DNA of 64,000 nt, taken from assembly GCF_905220365.1 (NCBI RefSeq), contig NC_061138.1, positions 2,790,001 through 2,854,000 of the forward strand. The letters run 5' to 3'. The notes beneath the pieces are model-generated. The model ran no database searches and was not told the DNA's origin. It was given only the letters and a program-made list of their open reading frames with translations. The position numbers were made by a program, and so were the translations under genes. Of this stretch, positions 59,341-64,000 are shown piece after piece. Source of the stretch: Vanessa cardui. Lineage: Eukaryota > Arthropoda > Insecta > Lepidoptera > Nymphalidae. The first letter of the stretch is position 1, and each line of letters begins with the position of its first letter.

Positions 59341-59876
59341 CAGACATAATTTCTAACAAAATTATTACACAAACAAACTATTTTCGCCGCTAACATAGTA
59401 TAAAAAATGATTCATCATTACGTTGTAAAGAATTTAGATAACATTGAAAATACTAATATTAAGATATGTATACTGTTTGGTTGTTAATATGAGAATTTTA
59501 CTAAATATTATATCAAATACGTATTTTGTAATTAAAAACGCATTCAAACACCATTATCAAATATTAAAATAGAATAGAACCAATCCAGAGCCAAGACACG
59601 CCACACTAATAACGTATTAAATATTTATATGATATAGAAAACAAACTTATGCTTTATTTAAAACATTAAATGTTTTGTATAGAACGCTTTAGCAGATAAA
59701 ACATAGCGATTGTGAAATCTGCTATAAAAAGTAAGTGGAAAATACAACGCGTCTGTTTTGCGAGAGCGTTTTAAGTACCACAATAAAGTACATTGTGCCG
59801 CAGGCGTTTTACTATATTCGAGTTATATTTTTAATATAATTTTGGTCATGAATGTCTGGTTGTTTGAATACCCTTT

Positions 59877-59946
59877 TAGTAACAGCCTGTTAATTTTCGA
59901 CTTCTGGACTAAGGCCTCTTTTCTCTTTTCCAACATATTTTGTAGA
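59877..59946 (-). repeat. SINE-A 3' fragment
   Basis: TAACAGCCTGTTAATTTTCG...GGACTAAGGCCTCT only; then diverges. Confidence 0.6.
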
Positions 59947-59947
59947 G

Positions 59948-60172
59948 TCTAAGTAAAATGAAATGAAAATATTAGACTACTTAAAAATCGATTTACGATT
60001 ATATAATGTAGTTATAATTATTGCTATATTTGGAGTCGGTGTCATTTTACTTAGGAGGACTCTAAAAAATATGTTGAATACACAATTATTTTTATTACTT
60101 TTTAGTGCATATTCATTTGTTTTAAAATAGGGTTTTGCATGAAGTCGGTTTTTCTTTTTTTTAAATTTTTAT
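59948..60172. repeat. Family L repeat, copy 2, with inverted first half
   Basis: The right half (CATTTTACTTAGGAGGACTC onward) matches copy 1 directly. The left half (ATCGATTTACGATTATATAA) matches the complement of copy 1's left part, so the two copies differ by an internal inversion or foldback arrangement. Confidence 0.65.
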
Positions 60173-60477
60173 TTATAATGGTATAATTATGGTTAATAGG
60201 TACTCTTTACATTGTAATGAAATGAAAAAATCTTCATTTTAATCTTCATTAAAATCATATAAATAATCAAAATGACTGCTTGAAAACTGACACTGCAAAA
60301 CAGCCATTCCTCATGCTGTCATTGCGTTGCCAACTATGTACTAAGCTTATAATTACACAACGCACAGATCCTTCAAAATGCAACACAACAGTAAGTTTGT
60401 ATGTTGTAGTGGATTTATTGATGACTGTAGTTACACCGAGACGGCCTTGCACACAAAGAAATGTTTATCCAATATGG

Positions 60478-60680
60478 AAGCGTGACAGACGGCCAAATTA
60501 TGTTACCGTGCAAAGACAAGGGCGCTGTTAAAAATTAACTAATTCTTAAATCATCAATGATTCATGAAAGTTGGATACTAAGATATAAAGTTCTTTGTGG
60601 CTGTAGTCACCCTTCAATACTATTTGGCGGTAGATTATCTAATGAGTAGGTGATAGATACATAGGCTAACTCGCTAACAA
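60478..60680 (-). repeat. SINE-B, very diverged
   Basis: GACAAGGGCGCTGTTA, GGATACTAAGATATAAAGTT and TATTTGGCGGTAGATTATCT keep the order. Confidence 0.5.
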
Positions 60681-60687
60681 CACTACT

Positions 60688-60830
60688 CAAAATCAAAATC
60701 AAAATAAACTTTATTCAAGTAGGCTTTACAAGCACTTCTGAATCGTCATTTAATAATTAAGTGAAATTACCACCGGTTCGCAAAGTTAATTCTTTCGAGA
60801 AGAACCGCCAAGAAACTTAGTAGCTACTCA
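60688..60830 (-). repeat. Family F, well preserved
   Basis: TCAAAATCAAAATAAACTTT, TACAAGCACTTCTGAATCGT and AGAACCGCCAAGAAACTTAG. Confidence 0.76.
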
Positions 60831-61292
60831 ACTAACCGCCATATATAATAATTACGATACGAAATATATACTAATCCGTAGAACTGATGAAAAATCCGTA
60901 CGATAAATGTTCATTTTATGTACATAATTTTCATAAAAAAATACACCGTCCCCATTAAATATATACTTGGATGATAAATCAGGTTTATATCTAAAGCCTC
61001 TTATTACTCTTTTGTATTTAAATAGTATTCGTAAATATTTAAACCGCAGTTCGAGAAAATGATGCTAATAATGTCACTTTAGAGATTTATTCAACGAAAT
61101 TGAAACGTCCTAACAACCATTTTCAAATTTAATGACGACTCCAGTTCAACCGATCTGACATTTGACATGCGTTAAGTGACATTTCAGATGCTTCTCTAAG
61201 TGACAGTTAACTTCTACTTAATAAGGCTCCACTCAACACTTACAAACGTTTACAATTGACATTTGCGACTTGAAATTCGTGGAATAGCGACG
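60831..61292. other. No gene; cluster of TGACATT/TGACAG motifs
   Basis: TGACATTTGACATGCG, AAGTGACATTTCAG, AAGTGACAGTTAAC and ATTGACATTTGCG fall within about 110 bp (61157-61270), just left of the TIR element. Confidence 0.45.
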
Positions 61293-61640
61293 TATAGTAG
61301 GACACAAATTAGATGTAGCATCAGATAATGCAATGAAATGAAAATAAAGCCGATTACTGCCGATTTACACGACCAATAGAAATAGCTCGCTATCGCGTCA
61401 TTCGACGCTATTAGTCGCTATAGATTCTTGCGTCAGAGAAAGCAAGTGCATGCAAATCGACGTGTCAAATTGACGAATATACATATTAGGTCATGTGATA
61501 TTACAAGTTATTACATTTGTGTAAAGATCAAAATCACATGAGAAATAAATATTGATAATTTGGGATAGCGGACTCAATTCGGATGTGATAGGTTTTACGA
61601 AATTTGCCGATGTTACATCTAAGTGTTGTGTCGTACTATA
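61293..61640 (-). mobile_element. TIR element copy 3 (about 348 bp), inverted
   Basis: The longest copy, in reverse orientation to the other two. Inner parts such as AATTTGGGATAGCGGACTCA match the complement of copy 1. Flanked by TA. Confidence 0.77.
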
Positions 61641-63565
61641 CGAATCTATATTTGCAGTATATTACGTTTACTGACATACATCCTGACTACATCCAAACAC
61701 GCGGTAGCGTGTCAGCCAAGTTCAGGTTACATATTTTATATAAAAGTATTAATCTTAACTTTATATAAATTTAAATTGTGACTATGAGGATACATGCTGA
61801 AAAATCAAAAATAATATAAATGAAAACAATTAAAAATATATACTAATTGTTATCAGCAAACCTCAATTCTATCGTATCTATGTATTCTTTTTGATATTAA
61901 AAAAAAAAAAAAAAAATTTAAACAGACACATCATTTTGGCGCCAAATGTGTATAACTTGTAGTTTAAATCAAAACAAAACCTGTTATTATTTTCGTTATT
62001 CAGTTAAAATATTTTGAATAAAAGCGATGTTACGCGGACAACCCACTACTAGTAGTAATAATGAATAAGTGAGCCTTACAATAGTCGTATATATAATGGG
62101 CGACTTTTGTCCTGGCAAAAAATGGCTTGGTAGCATCTACACGCCAAATCAAATGTATTGGCCAAATCAAATACACTCGCTTCATCAACTTTCCGCTACA
62201 CGCTGTGTCCTTTTCCATCATCAATTTCTGATATCTGTGCAATCCCACATATAGCAGGAAAGTAAGATCAAGGATTTTTGATAAATAAAATAATTCAAAA
62301 ACATCCTCGATTCTCATAAACATCTCTAAATAATAACAAAGAATTTTTGTCTTCATAATGGCAAGGTATTGTCGCTTTTTATTTGTAAAACAGATGGCAT
62401 AGTTATCTTGGGTAAATCTTGACTTGGCAATGATTATTTGTGGTTCATATTTTACTTGACGATTTTATTTGAGAGTCAACCATTGGTCACGTGATAGAAT
62501 GTGTAAATATTGTTTTTGGTGATCAAACTAGAATTTAGGCAGTTACTAAGTCTACAGATACGATTAAAGCGTCTACAAATAAGTGAATAGTCTTTTCTTG
62601 CGGCATTTTTCCCTTGGATGTTTCGGAGAGACAAATCTAAGGTCGGCAAACGTATCTTGAGCGCATAATAATTAACAAAGGGTTTCGTCGTCAGTATAAA
62701 AAAAGTTTGGTTTTCATTAACCAAAGTGAAGTGAAAATGGGAAAAATGTACCTTAAAACGGTACAGTTTATATGATATTACAGATAAAATATTATGACAG
62801 GTGCAGATAATATTTTATATGTAATATCATTGAACAAAAATGGGCTGATGATGATTATGATGATGATGAATATCAATGAAATGAATCATATACTAAAAAC
62901 GATAAACTCGCCGGTCTATCCTTATTATAAGTTGAATGTTTTATGCAATTTAATGAGTTCAAGCTATACGATCGAAGTGTAAAGCTATGAGCGACATATT
63001 TAATCTCATTTTAATGAGAAACTAAAGTTTTAGCATGTCGAAGGTATTATGGAACACAAAAGCACACCTTCTATTTAACATCACGGATATTACCTGCGAG
63101 CTGACGTAGCTACTTTTCCAGGAATATTGAAAATGAGGAAACTGTTTTTGAAACGTTTGCTTCAAATCCGTACGGGGATTACGAATATTAGTGAAATTTT
63201 AAAGTTATATTTTAAAATATTTGATTAAAAATTTGCATTTAAATAAGCAAAACTGATAAAAAAATTCAATATGGTAATATGCGCTTTTTTATTCTGATGT
63301 AGAAAATACTTGTACTCGGTAGTCATTACAGTTATGGTATCATGTGCAAGCTGATGGTCCCGAAGAGGCAGAGTGAGTTGCACCGTTTATTATTGGGTAT
63401 TTCAAGCAAGTCCCACATATGATACTTTATGTGAAGGAAACGGGTAAATGTGTTTCGTCAACAAAAGAACAAGAAAAAGAACCTAAGGTATTCAATGTGA
63501 ATATATATATAATAAATTGTAGATTTGTTCCATACACGTATCATTACATAGTATAAATAAAATAT
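61641..63565. other. Long A+T-rich stretch, no gene
   Basis: A short imperfect duplication CCAAATCAAATGTATTGG / CCAAATCAAATACACTCG at 62145-62180. A minus-strand open frame at 62030-62356 has no recognisable domain. Confidence 0.5.
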
Positions 63566-63990
63566 AGTCTCTTACCGTTGTCTGTCCCTATGTATTTTTT
63601 TTATGGTATAGGTTGGTGGACCAGCATATGGGCCACCTGATGGTAAGTGGTCACCATCACCTATAGACAATGACGCTGTAAGAAATATTAACTATTCCTT
63701 ACATCGTCAATGTGCCATCAACCTAGGGAACTAAGTTGTTATGTCCCTTGTGCCTGCAGTTACACTGGCTCACTCGCTCTTCAAACCAGAACACAACAAT
63801 AATGAGTACTGTTATTTGGCGGTAGAATAACTGATGAGTGGGTGGTACCTACCCAGATGGGCTTGCACAAAGCCCTACCACCAAGTAAATGCTAAGATTG
63901 CTAAAATTACGCAATGGATTTTCATGTGGTATTTTTAATATATACAGTGATTAGTGAGGAAGGATTTTTGTATATAATACATGAATAATA
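63566..63990 (+). repeat. Family E repeat split by SINE-B
   Basis: Left piece 63566-63593 and right piece from 63886 form one family E unit. SINE-B occupies 63594-63885. Confidence 0.6.
63594..63885 (-). mobile_element. SINE-B, full-length, inside a family E repeat
   Basis: Complete copy. The sequence on its left (CCGTTGTCTGTCCCTATGTA) and right (AAATTACGCAATGGATTTTC) are consecutive parts of the older family E repeat. Confidence 0.85.
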
Positions 63991-64000
63991 TAGTAAAAAA

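Noticed and set aside
62030..62356. 108-codon minus-strand frame
   Set aside because: No domain, not bounded by splice signals, composition unremarkable.
1..64000. CRISPR arrays, phage, operons or bacterial systems
   Set aside because: Repeats are dispersed, not regularly spaced. There are no dense gene arrays, and all recognisable coding comes from insect-type LINEs.

Overview
The window looks like A+T-rich intergenic or intronic DNA from a lepidopteran, probably a butterfly. The evidence is the mix of interspersed repeats: tRNA-derived SINEs present in many copies, a CR1-type LINE tail, an I-like LINE, small TIR elements, and 'CGAAGCCGCGGGCG'-type repeat ends. I found no bacterial features, no CRISPR array, no bona fide tRNA or rRNA gene, and no host protein-coding exon that I can defend. 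The species assignment is inference.

The main object is one nearly full-length non-LTR retrotransposon of the I/Jockey supergroup (7487-14418). It lies between two copies of the 12-bp target-site duplication TGATAATGCACC (7475-7486 and 14419-14430). It has a 5' UTR, an ORF1 (gag-like, CCHC knuckles), an ORF2 (AP endonuclease, reverse transcriptase, RNase H, C-terminal Cys/His motif) and a 3' UTR. It is dead. ORF1 is split by a 1393-bp TGT...ACA insertion (7876-9268, probably a solo LTR, TSD CCAT) and also carries a frameshift. ORF2 carries a nonsense codon, a frameshift in a 12-C run, a Gly-to-Asp change in RT motif B, and a frameshift inside RNase H.

A second LINE relic is a 5'-truncated CR1-like ORF2 end on the minus strand (about 51566-52500). 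It landed inside a tRNA-derived SINE, whose two halves flank it.

The rest is mainly short repeats: SINE-A (about 19 copies or fragments, tRNA-like head), SINE-B (about 17, with a 3' end resembling the CR1 tail), SINE-G (7, tRNA-like head), an RTE-like 3'-end repeat (family F), family C/D/E interspersed repeats, a three-copy TIR element with apparent TA duplications, a foldback family with two copies, and several perfect short-spacer palindromes. Two TA microsatellites lie at 58482-58657. Between these are long A+T-rich stretches where I recognise nothing. One stretch (29290-29490) has the look of a promoter plus non-coding first exon, but this is weak.

I did not find a new biological system. 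The most informative content is the layered insertion history (LTR in LINE, LINE in SINE, SINE in older repeat), the tail sharing between SINE-B and CR1, and the large perfect palindromes. Family names such as SINE-A, SINE-B and family C are labels for this window only.
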